The notes: generated by a model from the sequence alone, not told the origin. Positions 1-9,235 are shown, numbered from the stretch's first letter. The stretch is 60,256 nucleotides of DNA from Deltaproteobacteria bacterium (GCA_006226375.1 SBHC01000057.1:1-60256); one strand, 5' to 3'. Made by a program: numbers and translations.

Positions 1-932
1 GTCAAGTTACCATCGCTGGTGGTGTCACCACCTGTACAGTAATACTTGTAGTTGTTGTAGCAGTAGTAACCACCGCCAGTTAACCCGCCGGGGCATCTAC
101 AGTACGCTTGTGTTCCACTTTGGTAACAACCATACGAACAGATGTTTTGTTGTTGTACGGTACCGTTGTTACAGTAGTAGCGATAGTTGTTGTAACACCA
201 GTAGGTTCCCACGTTTCGGGTCGCCCCACCATGGTTACAAGGACAATACCCAATGCTTGAGGTGCTACCGTACCGGTACGTAGTTAAATTACAGCGGTAC
301 TTGTTTGGCCCGGAACAGTACTCTTGGTTGTAACTGTATCCGCCAGAGCATCGGCAGTACGCTCGACGTCCACTGTAGGTGTAACAACCGTATTGACAGT
401 AGTAGTAATTGGAACTGCCATCCGCGTAGCCCGAGGCTCCATAGCGGTAGGTTGAGGCGTTACACTTGTACCGGTAGTTGCCTGAGCACCACTCTTCACC
501 GTTGGCATAGCCGTTGGAGCATCGGCAGTAGGCTTGTGAGCCGCTGTCGTAGCAGCCGTACTGGCAGTAGTTGTAGGAGGAGCTTGTGCTGTCCAGGGTC
601 CAGTAATAGACGTACCGGTATCCTGTTTGGCGACAACTGCTCCAGCCAAGCCAACCGCAGCTTGTGTAGTAGTAATAGACTTCCGTTCGTCGATCACAAC
701 GATACCGGTAGTTTCCACTACACCTTCGGTAGTTGTAGTAGCTGGAGTTGCACGTTGGCAATGCTTGGGCTTCCCCCACCCCATTCCATACGGTAAGGGC
801 TGTGAAGCTCACAGTCACCCAAAACAGCATGCTGAAGCATAAGGTAATGATTCGAGAAATCCGCTGGGAAGCGGAGAAGGGAGTCGGGTGGTTCAATAGT
901 GAACCGCTTTGGTGTTGTGAAAAGCGATCCAT
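1..932 (-). CDS. Secreted Cys/Tyr-rich repeat protein (3' end beyond left edge)
   Basis: An open frame runs from about 932 down to base 3 without a stop, so the gene is truncated by the window edge. ATG at 932 has AAGAGG 7 bases upstream; another ATG at 938 is possible. A long basic N-region is followed by a hydrophobic stretch and a signal-peptidase-like site (EAQA then LPTC). The mature part is almost wholly Cys, Tyr, Gly, Asn and Arg. It repeats a block of roughly 50-60 residues with motifs such as YCQYGCY, AYCRC, YCSGNYRYKCN and TYRYG, seen at least three times. No enzyme motif is present. A disulfide-rich surface or matrix repeat protein is likely. I do not recognise the family. The other five frames of this stretch give Thr- or Ser-rich shadow ORFs. 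Confidence 0.75.
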   Translation of the reverse strand, partial: MDRFSQHQSGSLLNHPTPFSASQRISRIITLCFSMLFWVTVSFTALTVWNGVGEAQALPTCNSSYYNYRRCSGNYRYRCDRRTEVYYYYTSCGWLGWSSCRQTGYRYVYYWTLDSTSSSYNYCQYGCYDSGSQAYCRCSNGYANGEEWCSGNYRYKCNASTYRYGASGYADGSSNYYYCQYGCYTYSGRRAYCRCSGGYSYNQEYCSGPNKYRCNLTTYRYGSTSSIGYCPCNHGGATRNVGTYWCYNNYRYYCNNGTVQQQNICSYGCYQSGTQAYCRCPGGLTGGGYYCYNNYKYYCTGGDTTSDGNL

Positions 933-1463
933 ACCCATGCCTCTTTCTAGCGGGACAATGCCCATAGGGGAGCTTCAGCAGCTTTCTGCTTTATGGTGCT
1001 CCAAGTCCAAACGCACACAAATTCTGAATCCGCTAAGCAATTTTGAGGCCAAAAAATATGGATCTTATGTGGTCGATTTGTTTGAATTTGTTAGGTGGCT
1101 TTCCAAAGAGCAGGGCGCAACTATATAAAAAGTATTGGATCGATCAAATACCAAATGGATGAGAGGTTTATGTGTTTGATATTGTTGGTTTTTTTTTGTT
1201 CTCTGTTTTCTGCTTTGAGTGGGACGCTCTAATCGGGACACCTCGACCTTGGGATGAAGCCTTTTCATCTTGTACTTGTTGGATGTCCTTGTATTGTTAG
1301 CGAAAAGAGCAGGGAAAGTCCAGTATTTCATTGGCAGGGGAAGAGTATTTCATGGGGTTGAAACATACGCTCGGAGTTGAAATACTGAAGAGCTGCTTGT
1401 ATCCTTGTCGTCCTCGCGACTTGATCGCATCTTTTAATCATTTGCAAATCAAGGAGATCTTTG
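933..1463. other. Intergenic gap, no gene seen
   Basis: The interval lies between two divergent genes. Short ORFs in it lack ribosome-binding sites and recognisable content. It is A/T-richer than its surroundings, with a TATATAAAA string near 1122 and a run of nine T near 1190, so promoters for the two flanking genes probably lie here. I could not define them exactly. Confidence 0.5.
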
Positions 1464-1832
1464 ATGAAAAAGCTGGTTTTTGCTCTCGTTCCTGTGATGG
1501 CTCTTGTGTGGTTTGTGGCTGGAAGCGCTTCAATCCAGGCTGAAACCTCCAAAGACAAGAAAGCACGCCTCTCCAAACTCCAACAACAGAAGAAGTTGCA
1601 GCATCGGTTCAAGGTGAAGAAAAAGCGTCAGAGCCTTGAGAAGAAAATTAAGAGGTCCAAGCTTCGCATCAAGCAGGCTTCAAAACGTCTCTCTCAACTT
1701 CAGAAACAACTTGCTCAGCTGAAGAAGAAAGTCCGCCGTGTTGCTGCTCACATGCAGAATCAGGGTCGCATTGTAAACAATGAAAAGAAGACATTGGAGG
1801 AGCTGCAGAAGGAACTGGGGAAAGTGAAGTAA
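1464..1832 (+). CDS. Periplasmic Lys-rich coiled-coil protein
   Basis: This is a 122-residue protein. ATG at 1464 is preferred over the in-frame TTG at 1461 because AAGGAG lies 7 bases upstream of it. Residues 1-26 form a clear Sec signal peptide (MKKLVFALVP start, IQA cleavage site). The rest is a single highly charged helical stretch rich in Lys, Gln, Leu and Arg with heptad spacing (LSQLQKQLAQLKKKV), so it should form a long coiled coil. There are no cysteines and no enzymatic motif. An envelope spacer or peptidoglycan/LPS-associated role is conceivable but not shown. The gene converges on the next one with 28 bases between the stops. Confidence 0.75.
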   Translation: MKKLVFALVPVMALVWFVAGSASIQAETSKDKKARLSKLQQQKKLQHRFKVKKKRQSLEKKIKRSKLRIKQASKRLSQLQKQLAQLKKKVRRVAAHMQNQGRIVNNEKKTLEELQKELGKVK

Positions 1833-1860
1833 TCGAGGAAGAAGGGGGGCTTCGAGGGGG

Positions 1861-3534
1861 TCACCCGGTCCAGAGTTCCTTGGCCATGGGCAGCATAAAG
1901 CGTGCCTGGTCCACATAGCCGGAGTTGAGGGCGACGAGGGCTGAGTGAGCTGTTTGCAAGACCGGTGAAAAGTCTTGCGAAATGCTCATGCGGCGACCCT
2001 GCTCCATTCCCAACTCAAGGGTCATGGACACAAGAACGTCCAAGGGCTCCTTGCCGTTTTGAATGGCTTCTTGGCGAAGGTTTTCTGCCGACAGGCGCAT
2101 TTCATAGGGCATATCGTTGAGGAACATGGGGCTCCGAGGTCCGGTCCAAGGAATGTCTGCGTTGGGATCAAGCTGCTCAAAGTGGAAAGCATCTTTGAGA
2201 AGCTTGCGCATCGGGGCCTCTAGCTCTTCCATCACCACTGGAAGGTCACCCTCCGGCCATTTCACAGTTCCGTCGGCTTGCACCAGGCTGCTTAGGGGAC
2301 TTGCCATGCTTGGGGATTGCAACGCCTGGATGAAGTTGACCAGAGATTGTCGAGCTTGGGAGGGTTGTCCGTTGGCGAGAGCCGCTTCTGCAGCATCAAG
2401 TTGTGCACCGGCTCCTTTGACTTCTGGGCTGGACATCACGGCTCGGCGGCCTTGCTCCATTCCAAGTTGAACCCCAATGCTCATGATCGAGTGCAAGGCT
2501 GGGCGACCCATGGATTGCTCGTTGCGGAGCAGGTTCTCGGCTTTGATTCGGGCTTCAAATGTAGTGTCACCCGCTTCCACCGCGAACCCTGGAGTGGGAG
2601 GTCCAGTCCAGTTCAGGTCTACGCGAGGTACCGTCGAGTCCTCGGGGATGGATGTTGTATCAAAAGAGGGATTGACCGGTACGGCAGGCGTTGGGTCTGT
2701 GGTAACCGGCATGGTGTCCACATGGGTCGGATGGGTCGTGACATCAGGTGTGGTGGAGTACTGTGGATCATCAAGCGCAGGGATATGAGTGGCCACATCG
2801 GGAAGTTCCGTCGCTCCACCAATGGGGACAGCTGGCTGGAACTCTGGCATCAGGCCCGGCGTTGTGCAGGAGTCGCTTGAAGAGGTTGGCGCATCCAGGT
2901 TGACCTCGGGCAAGGTTGTGCCGCCGATCGCTCGTACAGGAAGGGGCTGGACTCGATGCCCACTTTCAATGGCTTCGCTCAACGAGTTCGTCAATTCCCC
3001 AAAGTCTGTGGGGCGTTCTCCAGAGGGCCACTTGAGCGATTCTTTACTAAGGATACGGTTTTGCTCAATAAAGAGTCTTGTGGATGCAAGAGCATCAGGT
3101 GTTAACTCTGCAGTGGCAAGCATGGTGCGGAGCGCTTCGCGAACTTCGGTTTCGTTGGCTCCGTACCCAAGCGTCTTGAGACACTGCTCTGCTTCCCACT
3201 TCCATACTTGGGAGCGACCTACGCTGTTCACGCCTTGCGCTTCCATCAAACGAACAGCAAACGCTTTGGTTGCTGGCGTTGAGGGAGGCTCTGCAGTGGT
3301 ACATACACCGTGCTTCACACCCAAGAAACTTTGCAATGAAGTCAACGCGTCGTTGGACAAGTTGGTTTTCAACATGGCTTCCAAGGCCAACTCACGAGCT
3401 TTGATTTGATCCGCAGGCTTCAGCTCTGCCAATGCACTCTGAATTTCATCTCGTGTTAGTTGGTTGGTCCCGTCGGTACACTGTTGGTGTTCCTGGATCA
3501 ACTGACGAAAACGGTCTAGGCCTTGGACAGGCAT
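1861..3534 (-). CDS. Large helical protein with repeated module, unknown function
   Basis: The predicted protein has 557 residues from ATG at 3534, which has AAGGAG 6 bases upstream. The frame stays open to 3714, but the extra 60 residues look non-coding and have only a weak ribosome site. No signal peptide is visible. The C-terminal half holds two copies of a module of about 110 residues. Each has WTGP, AEN-LR, SM--LGMEQGRR and a helical A--AL--G---QAR segment, and the spacer KWPEGDLP recurs further N-terminally as KWPSGERP. The middle is a Pro/Thr-rich linker. I do not recognise the family. A cytoplasmic scaffold or effector is possible, but nothing shows it. Confidence 0.7.
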   Translation of the reverse strand: MPVQGLDRFRQLIQEHQQCTDGTNQLTRDEIQSALAELKPADQIKARELALEAMLKTNLSNDALTSLQSFLGVKHGVCTTAEPPSTPATKAFAVRLMEAQGVNSVGRSQVWKWEAEQCLKTLGYGANETEVREALRTMLATAELTPDALASTRLFIEQNRILSKESLKWPSGERPTDFGELTNSLSEAIESGHRVQPLPVRAIGGTTLPEVNLDAPTSSSDSCTTPGLMPEFQPAVPIGGATELPDVATHIPALDDPQYSTTPDVTTHPTHVDTMPVTTDPTPAVPVNPSFDTTSIPEDSTVPRVDLNWTGPPTPGFAVEAGDTTFEARIKAENLLRNEQSMGRPALHSIMSIGVQLGMEQGRRAVMSSPEVKGAGAQLDAAEAALANGQPSQARQSLVNFIQALQSPSMASPLSSLVQADGTVKWPEGDLPVVMEELEAPMRKLLKDAFHFEQLDPNADIPWTGPRSPMFLNDMPYEMRLSAENLRQEAIQNGKEPLDVLVSMTLELGMEQGRRMSISQDFSPVLQTAHSALVALNSGYVDQARFMLPMAKELWTG

Positions 3535-3993
3535 TGCAAACTCCTTCAACATGTCTATGGGTACAAGAACCAGGTCGCTGAAATGGTCCAACCTCTCTAC
3601 ATTCGTAATAGAAGTTAGGGGGTTGTGGCTCAAATTGGCAGCGATCGTTTGGGTGGGTGTTTTGGGTGGAGTTCTTGCCCCACTTCTTTTTGCAAAGCGC
3701 GATGTTAACACCATCTATCCACCACGTCAATGGTTGACTTGATCCTTCAAGGCTGGGCCCTGTTTGATGCTGCACTTACTACTTTTTGCGTAGTTCATCA
3801 TGCCATCCTGAATGTGTCCATCTTTTATAACGAACTAAGTTCACGTTTTCTTTTCTTTCGATAGATTGAGACATCTCAAACAGAAAAAACTTCGTCTTTA
3901 TCGTGTGATGCAGCGACAGGTTAAGAGTAAATTCATCACAGAAGAATGTATCGAACAGCTATTCAAAAATTTGTACATGAGGAGTGATTCGCT
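3535..3993. other. Intergenic gap between divergent genes
   Basis: If the upstream gene starts at 3534, 459 bases separate it from the methyltransferase. The first 180 bases could alternatively code for an N-terminal extension of the minus-strand gene. The remainder is A/T-rich and should carry both promoters. No repeat, RNA gene or other ORF with a ribosome site is evident. Confidence 0.4.
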
Positions 3994-4752
3994 ATGACTA
4001 TGCGCAGAAGTGCATCTTGGCAGGAGAAGTATCTTAATCAATTTTATCGGGATGTTCCCGGATGGATGGACGGAACCACGGAGTTCTGGGATTTAATCCA
4101 AAGGCACTCTTTGATGAGCGCCGAACAGGTTCTGGAGCTGGGCTGTGGACCAGACAATCGAACGTCAGAGTTTCTCAAAGCACAGTTTGGATCTCTGGAT
4201 GGGTTGGATGTTGACCCTGAGGCGGAAGAGAATCCACACCTTGATACTTTCCATCTTTACAATGGGAAGGCATGGCCGTTGCCTTCGAATTCGTACGATC
4301 TGATTGTCACAGATTATGTGTTGGAACATGTGGAAGACCCGACTTTGACGATGGCAGAGGCTTACCGTGTTTTGAAGCCTGGCGGCTCGCTTTTCTTCCG
4401 AACCCCCAATTTGTGGCACTATGTTTCTCTGGCGTCTTCGATGTCGCCTCATTGGTTTCACAACCTTGTCGCGAACCGCTTGCGCAACAAAGGAGCTGAA
4501 GCCCATGACCCGTACCCTACCTTTTACCGGATGAACACGGAACGAGATGTGTTCAAGGTCATGAGAGCTGTTGGCTTTGTGAAGCAAGAGCTGAGTCTGG
4601 TGGAAAAACAGCCTTCGTATGGAATGTCTTCACGTCTGATGTTCTTTCCGATGTTGGCCTACGAACGGTTTGTGAATAGCAGCAAGGCCTTCTCCCAAAT
4701 TCGAAGTAACTTGTTTGGTGCCTTTCGGAAGCTATCAACCCCCGACTCATAA
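3994..4752 (+). CDS. Class I SAM-dependent methyltransferase
   Basis: The protein has 252 residues and a Methyltransf_11-type Rossmann fold. Motif I is VLELGCGP at about residues 46-53, followed by an acidic strand end GLDVDP near 70-75 that would bind the SAM ribose. Motif IV is YDLIVTDYVLEHV (101-113) and post-motif VLKPGG lies at 126-131. ATG at 3994 is preceded by GAGGAG. The substrate is unknown; the C-terminal third carries no diagnostic domain. The family is typical of small-molecule, lipid or glycan methyltransferases. The gene stands alone and converges on the patatin pair. Confidence 0.85.
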   Translation: MTMRRSASWQEKYLNQFYRDVPGWMDGTTEFWDLIQRHSLMSAEQVLELGCGPDNRTSEFLKAQFGSLDGLDVDPEAEENPHLDTFHLYNGKAWPLPSNSYDLIVTDYVLEHVEDPTLTMAEAYRVLKPGGSLFFRTPNLWHYVSLASSMSPHWFHNLVANRLRNKGAEAHDPYPTFYRMNTERDVFKVMRAVGFVKQELSLVEKQPSYGMSSRLMFFPMLAYERFVNSSKAFSQIRSNLFGAFRKLSTPDS

Positions 4753-4784
4753 AGTTTCTACGAAACAACGTCCTTGCCACTGCC

Positions 4785-5855
4785 TCACCACATTGTCGAA
4801 AGCCAAGTCTCGGTGTCTTCGTAGGTTGGTGAATAGCGGGTGTTGCTGTTGCTAGGTTCACTGACCCACTTGTTGATGGCAGCGTCGATACGTTTGTTTT
4901 GTAAACACGGCGGGAGAACGGCCTGCTTGAGGATGTCGGCGATGTAGCCGTGTGAGTCGATTTGGTAAGCCAGCCGAAAGTAGTGGCAGGGTCCAAGGAG
5001 AGATCGGCTGTTGTAATCGGTGCGTTGGGTGTCTGCTTGTAGAAAGGCATCCAGAAACAAAAAAGGATGGAATGGGTACAACATCCATGGAAGCCAACCC
5101 CAGTTTAAGTCTTTCTTTTGAAAGAAATAGTTGATGCTTTTGGGGCGCAGCTTTTTGAGATCTACACCCAAAGACAGAAGCACGGTCTGGTTCAACAGGC
5201 TCTGCGTTTGGAACACATCATAGTTGCCCTTCGTCCTTGCGTCGATGAGGGCAGTTATCGCTGCAACGCTTGGGTTACTGGCATTCAGCGAGCCGTCCAT
5301 TTTTCCACGCCACAGCGGACGAACCAAGGGAGTCGCCACACAGCTCAAGGCCGCATCCACCACACGGATGTTATCATTGTCATTGGAACGTAGATCTGAC
5401 TCTTCTCGTAGGTTGTTGGCGAGAACAAGCTCCATTTTACCGATCAGGTTGAAGTACATCACCACAACAGAACCTGGTAGGTCACGAAGCATGGTCTCTG
5501 CACCAAACACTTCTTCCAGAAAGGATTGGAGCTTGCGATTGGTGAAAGCGCTTCTACAACCGATGAATCCACGGGCAATGTTGACAGGGGAAGGACGGTA
5601 GAACGTTTCGATCTGGTTGAAGAAGGAGACACAATCATCCAGGTGGGTTCGGTACGACGTTTGGGGAGGCTTGTTGGCCATATACAAGGCTAACAATGCA
5701 CCTGGGCCTGAACCTGCGAAGATTGTGGACGGTGTTAACAGGTCCCTTGTGTTGCGCTCCAAGGTTTGTAGCAGTCGAATGCTAGAGCTGGCACCTGCTG
5801 CGTCTATCGCTACAATCGGATACTCATGGGTGTGCGGGATCTGGGCAGGTTTCAT
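4785..5855 (-). CDS. Patatin-like protein lacking the catalytic serine (predicted pseudoenzyme)
   Basis: The 356-residue protein starts at ATG 5855, with GAGGAA 8 bases upstream; that site overlaps the end of the preceding patatin gene, so the two are translationally linked. It aligns end to end with that neighbour. The glycine-rich oxyanion segment has become IDAAGASS. The GxSxG elbow reads FAGSGPGAL where the neighbour has FAGTSSGAL, which puts Gly50 in the nucleophile position. The dyad Asp survives (Asp187 in MDGSLNASNPS). In patatin phospholipases Ser and Asp are both needed, so hydrolysis is not expected. It may regulate or partner the active copy. The reading frame is intact, which argues against simple decay. 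Confidence 0.8.
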   Translation of the reverse strand: MKPAQIPHTHEYPIVAIDAAGASSSIRLLQTLERNTRDLLTPSTIFAGSGPGALLALYMANKPPQTSYRTHLDDCVSFFNQIETFYRPSPVNIARGFIGCRSAFTNRKLQSFLEEVFGAETMLRDLPGSVVVMYFNLIGKMELVLANNLREESDLRSNDNDNIRVVDAALSCVATPLVRPLWRGKMDGSLNASNPSVAAITALIDARTKGNYDVFQTQSLLNQTVLLSLGVDLKKLRPKSINYFFQKKDLNWGWLPWMLYPFHPFLFLDAFLQADTQRTDYNSRSLLGPCHYFRLAYQIDSHGYIADILKQAVLPPCLQNKRIDAAINKWVSEPSNSNTRYSPTYEDTETWLSTMW

Positions 5856-5856
5856 T

Positions 5857-6945
5857 TTACTGTTCCTCACAGGGAACCCAGGCATCACGGACCCATTGGG
5901 TTAATTCTTCAAAGGTTTGGGAAAACAAGGGACGAGAGCTTGGATTGCCTTGCACCCAAAGGTTCACATCTCGCTCGGCTTGCTCGCTAACTTTCTCTGG
6001 AGGTTGACGAAGAATCCGAAGGAACGCTGCTGTCAGGCCTGGAGTGTAGCCGTAGTAAGCCAGGCTTTGGTAGTTGGAGCCCAACAGTATGGAGACCTTC
6101 TTGTTGGTACCGTGAAAGTTTGCGTCCAAAAATGTGTCCATGAGAAGAAAGGGATGCGAGCGGTTTAGCAGCCAGGTTTTCCACCCCCAAGATGTCGCGA
6201 CATGGCGGAACAACCTGCGCTGTAGTGAAGGACTCCCAAAGATCTTGTTGTCTGCTCCCAGGGATAGCACCTTGGTGTTTTGAAGGAAGTAAAAAGGAGC
6301 CTCCTGGAACGTTGCATCGTGCTCTTCGATGTAGTCTTGGTGTTCTTTGCGGGCCAGAGAACTCAACGCAACGAGCGAGGGGTTGTTGGCATACCAACCT
6401 CCATCAATGTGACCTTCCCATGTGGACACTGCGATAGGAAAGGCGGAGCTGTAAGAGGCTGCGTCTGTCAGTGTTGTTGTCTCGGAGCCGTCGTTGAGGA
6501 AGTTGTTGCAGACTTGTATACGTAAGGGTTGCTTCATCCGAAAGGAGAGGGTGCATACGCTGGTGGAGAGGTCTTGGAGTCTTGTGTGTTCTCCGTATGC
6601 TTTCTTAAGGATGGGTTGGAACCGAGCCATCGGTATCAAGGGGTACACTCCAAGTGTGGCTCGAACCCAATCCAGCAAAGTGGGAAAGGTTGAAACAAAC
6701 GCTTCGTCAAAAAATCGAACCAAAGCTTCCGTTGCTCGGACTGGATCGTTGTGTTCACTCATTTGTCGAGCCAGAAACAATGCGCACAAGGCGCCGGAAG
6801 ACGTTCCGGCGAACAATGTCGTGCGTTCCAGCATCTCAGGGGCTTGGTGCGCCAAAGCTCGAAGCACCCGAGTTCCTACAAACATTCCTGGGCCACCGTC
6901 CAAGGAAAGTACCCGGTGGGGCTGGAGTGAAGGTGTAGGTTCCAT
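5857..6945 (-). CDS. Patatin-like phospholipase
   Basis: This 362-residue protein carries the complete patatin signature. The oxyanion loop is LSLDGGPGMFVG (residues 13-24), the nucleophile elbow is GTSSG with Ser49, and the dyad Asp181 lies in HIDGGWYANNPS. Patatins are lipid acyl hydrolases acting on phospholipid or lipid esters. No signal peptide is evident, so it is cytosolic or exported by another route. ATG at 6945 has AGAGG 8 bases upstream. It is the first gene of a two-gene unit with the degenerate paralogue at 4785-5855. The Asp is followed by GG rather than GA, which is common in bacterial members. Confidence 0.88.
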   Translation of the reverse strand: MEPTPSLQPHRVLSLDGGPGMFVGTRVLRALAHQAPEMLERTTLFAGTSSGALCALFLARQMSEHNDPVRATEALVRFFDEAFVSTFPTLLDWVRATLGVYPLIPMARFQPILKKAYGEHTRLQDLSTSVCTLSFRMKQPLRIQVCNNFLNDGSETTTLTDAASYSSAFPIAVSTWEGHIDGGWYANNPSLVALSSLARKEHQDYIEEHDATFQEAPFYFLQNTKVLSLGADNKIFGSPSLQRRLFRHVATSWGWKTWLLNRSHPFLLMDTFLDANFHGTNKKVSILLGSNYQSLAYYGYTPGLTAAFLRILRQPPEKVSEQAERDVNLWVQGNPSSRPLFSQTFEELTQWVRDAWVPCEEQ

Positions 6946-7003
6946 TTACAGACCTCTTTTTCAACGGCTATTTCTCATTGCCGTTAGAGTTGGAGGTGCT
7001 TGT

Positions 7004-7084
7004 ATGATTTGTCAAGGCAAAGTCGGTCCTTGGAACATGGTGCCACTGGCGAGGGAGACCTCTCTGAAAGGCATGGGTGGTTGA
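7004..7084 (+). CDS. Possible 26-residue peptide
   Basis: A short ORF with an unusually good ribosome-binding site: GGAGGT ends 6 bases before ATG. It starts MICQGKVGPW and ends in GMGG. It lies in the 270-base gap between the patatin gene and the metalloprotease lipoprotein. No homologue is known to me. The Shine-Dalgarno match is the only support, so it may be chance. Confidence 0.25.
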   Translation: MICQGKVGPWNMVPLARETSLKGMGG

Positions 7085-7218
7085 TTAATCTATCAATTTG
7101 AATAAAACTAGGTTTGTACGAGTGTTTGTTTGAGCAGCGGAAGATACATAAGTTTCTTTCTTCCCAACGCTGCTACTCTGTTCGTGTTTATCGATCTGAT
7201 GGTGGATAGGAGAGAATT

Positions 7219-8244
7219 GTGAGAGTTTTTGTCTTGTTAAGTGCGCTGCTTTTTGGAGCCAGCGTGTGGGGTGTGGCGTGTGGTCCTTCTTCTCCGGATG
7301 AATCGTCATCTGAGCAGCAAACGGTTGTCGATGGTTCACAACAAGAAGGGACATCCTCTTCGGAGCAGGTCGCAGACAATGCAACAGGGAACGAGCAAGC
7401 CCAACCGCCAGAGCGTGAACCTGTCGACAATGCAGGAACAACCGAACAAGTGAACCCACCGAAGGATGAGGCTCCAACCAAAGATGAAGCTCCAGCCCAG
7501 GATGAAGGCTCCAAAACCAAGGTCGATTTCACTCCCATTGGTTCTCGGGTAGAGGAGTTCTTCAAAGACGACAAGTACAAATCGTTGTTAATTGAGGTGG
7601 ACTACGCCAAAGGATATAAACCATCACAGGAAGCTTTGGATGCTTTCAAAGCCAAGCTGGAAGAGCTACGCAGCAAAAGCTTGTTCAAAAAGCCCGGTGG
7701 CATTCAAATCAAGATCGACCAGGAAATTACCGATCAACCCCCGGCGGGAGGTTGGAAGATTGCTGACCTGCAGCAGCTGGAGTTTAACTACCGTCAAAAC
7801 ATGCCAGGCGGCACCCAAGCGGTCGCTTACTTCCTCTATGTGGGGGGCAACTGGCATGAAGACTCATCCAACGGTCGTGTGTTGGGAATTGCTTACAGCG
7901 GCTCAACAATGACGGTGTTCAAGAAGACTGTCGATGATGTATGCAGCAGCGCGAGTATTATCCCTGGAACTACGCAGAAGCTTTGTCGGGTTGTGGAGGC
8001 TAGCATCGTTCTCCATGAGTTTGCCCACATCATTGGCATGACCAATCTTGGACTGAAGATGACGACCAATCACGAAGACGAAGCCCACAAGGGGCACTGC
8101 AACAACAAAGACTGTGTGAACTACTGGACGAACAACCAATCGTCGATGGCTGGAGCTTTGGGAAGTGTCATTGGCTCAGCTCCTGATGTCCTACCTTTTG
8201 GCAAAGAATGCCTCGATGATATGGCAGCCATCCACAATCCCTGA
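7219..8244 (+). CDS. Lipoprotein, predicted zinc metallopeptidase
   Basis: The 341-residue protein starts at GTG 7219, with AGGAGAG just upstream. A lipoprotein signal ends in GVWGVAC, so the protein is lipid-anchored. A low-complexity linker rich in Glu, Gln, Ser and Pro (about residues 22-100) is followed by a globular domain. That domain contains HEFAHIIGM (His266, Glu267, His270), the HExxH zinc site. Downstream are a His/Asp/Glu cluster (NHEDEAHKGHC) and paired cysteines CNNKDC. This arrangement recalls archaemetzincin-like and related peptidases, but the third ligand is uncertain because HExxHxxGxxN replaces HExxHxxGxxH. The substrate is unknown. A second lipoprotein with the same design lies at 9236-10870. 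Confidence 0.7.
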   Translation: MRVFVLLSALLFGASVWGVACGPSSPDESSSEQQTVVDGSQQEGTSSSEQVADNATGNEQAQPPEREPVDNAGTTEQVNPPKDEAPTKDEAPAQDEGSKTKVDFTPIGSRVEEFFKDDKYKSLLIEVDYAKGYKPSQEALDAFKAKLEELRSKSLFKKPGGIQIKIDQEITDQPPAGGWKIADLQQLEFNYRQNMPGGTQAVAYFLYVGGNWHEDSSNGRVLGIAYSGSTMTVFKKTVDDVCSSASIIPGTTQKLCRVVEASIVLHEFAHIIGMTNLGLKMTTNHEDEAHKGHCNNKDCVNYWTNNQSSMAGALGSVIGSAPDVLPFGKECLDDMAAIHNP

Positions 8245-8297
8245 TGATGGAATCAGCGGCTGAGGTTCTTGATGCTTCGTTGTTGAGGGGCCTCATT

Positions 8298-9125
8298 CTA
8301 CTCTGGGTGAATGTGTAGGGTGAAGCTCACATTCTCTTGTTGGTCTGCAATGGTCAGATGTTCGCTGCCATCCGTTGTCTCGTAGGATAGCTCGTATCTC
8401 GTGAGGGCGTGAGGGAGAGCGTCAAACAAGGCGAGTATGGCCGGAACTCCAATGTGGTAATTGTTCCAGAAGTCAACGCGCAAGTCTTCGAGGTGTTGCA
8501 TCTTATGAAGATGGACCAAGCCAGCTTGCGTGATTTGATTGCAACTGCTTAGGTCCAAATGCTTCAGACGTTGGCACGCAAGCAATCCTTGGAGGGCTGT
8601 ATCATCGATCTCTGTGCTCTTCAGAATCAGAGTCTCCAAATGCTCCAGGTTGCCAAGTGCTGCAAGGTGAGTCCCAGTGAAGTCGCTGTTGGATGAGAGG
8701 TCAAGGAACTTCAGATGGGTTAGGTGACCCAGCGCTTGGATGCCGTCGTCCTCCAGGTTGCAGAGTTGGAGGGTTAGCTCCTCCAAATGATGCAGCCGCT
8801 GGAGCGATGCATATTCTTCGGGCAGCACATCGTACACCGATTGCAACTCCAGGACTCGCAAGGACAAGGGGAAGGATGAGAGCCCTCTCTCCAGGCGATC
8901 ATTGCTTAACAGCCGAAACGTGTGCAGATGAGGGAGTGCTTGGAGCCCTGAAAGGTCAGGGATGTCTTTTGCGTACGCAACCACCAACTCTTCAAGTTGG
9001 GAAAACCGTTGGATGGCTGCCCACATCTCCAAAGAGTCGAGAGGCTTGACCCATAGACTCTTGGTGTCTTCTGGAATCTCCAACAACTCAGCCAGACTGT
9101 GAACTTGGATGCTTTCGTTTGCCAA
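8298..9125 (-). CDS. Leucine-rich-repeat protein
   Basis: The 275-residue cytoplasmic-type protein starts at TTG 9125, with GAGGAG 9 bases upstream. From about residue 35 to 235 it consists of consecutive LRRs of 23-25 residues. Clear examples are HLKFLDLSSN, HLETLILKST and RLKHLDLSSCNQIT, close to the cysteine-containing (F-box-like) LRR type. The C-terminal 40 residues are non-repetitive and beta-rich. No signal peptide or enzyme domain is present, so a protein-binding role is likely. The partner is unknown. Confidence 0.75.
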   Translation of the reverse strand: MANESIQVHSLAELLEIPEDTKSLWVKPLDSLEMWAAIQRFSQLEELVVAYAKDIPDLSGLQALPHLHTFRLLSNDRLERGLSSFPLSLRVLELQSVYDVLPEEYASLQRLHHLEELTLQLCNLEDDGIQALGHLTHLKFLDLSSNSDFTGTHLAALGNLEHLETLILKSTEIDDTALQGLLACQRLKHLDLSSCNQITQAGLVHLHKMQHLEDLRVDFWNNYHIGVPAILALFDALPHALTRYELSYETTDGSEHLTIADQQENVSFTLHIHPE

Positions 9126-9235
9126 CGTTGCTTGCTCCTCTTGGTTTGTTTCTCGTTGGGTATGACTCGACAGCCAGCCCCACGCTTTCTATATTGGGTT
9201 CCACGTAGAGGTGTGCACAAAAAAAGGAAGTGTTG

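Noticed and set aside
284-1128. Several ORFs on both strands, Thr- or Ser/Arg-rich, near the left edge
   Set aside because: They are shadows of the minus-strand Cys/Tyr-rich gene (low-complexity codons stay open in other frames) and have no ribosome sites or domain features.
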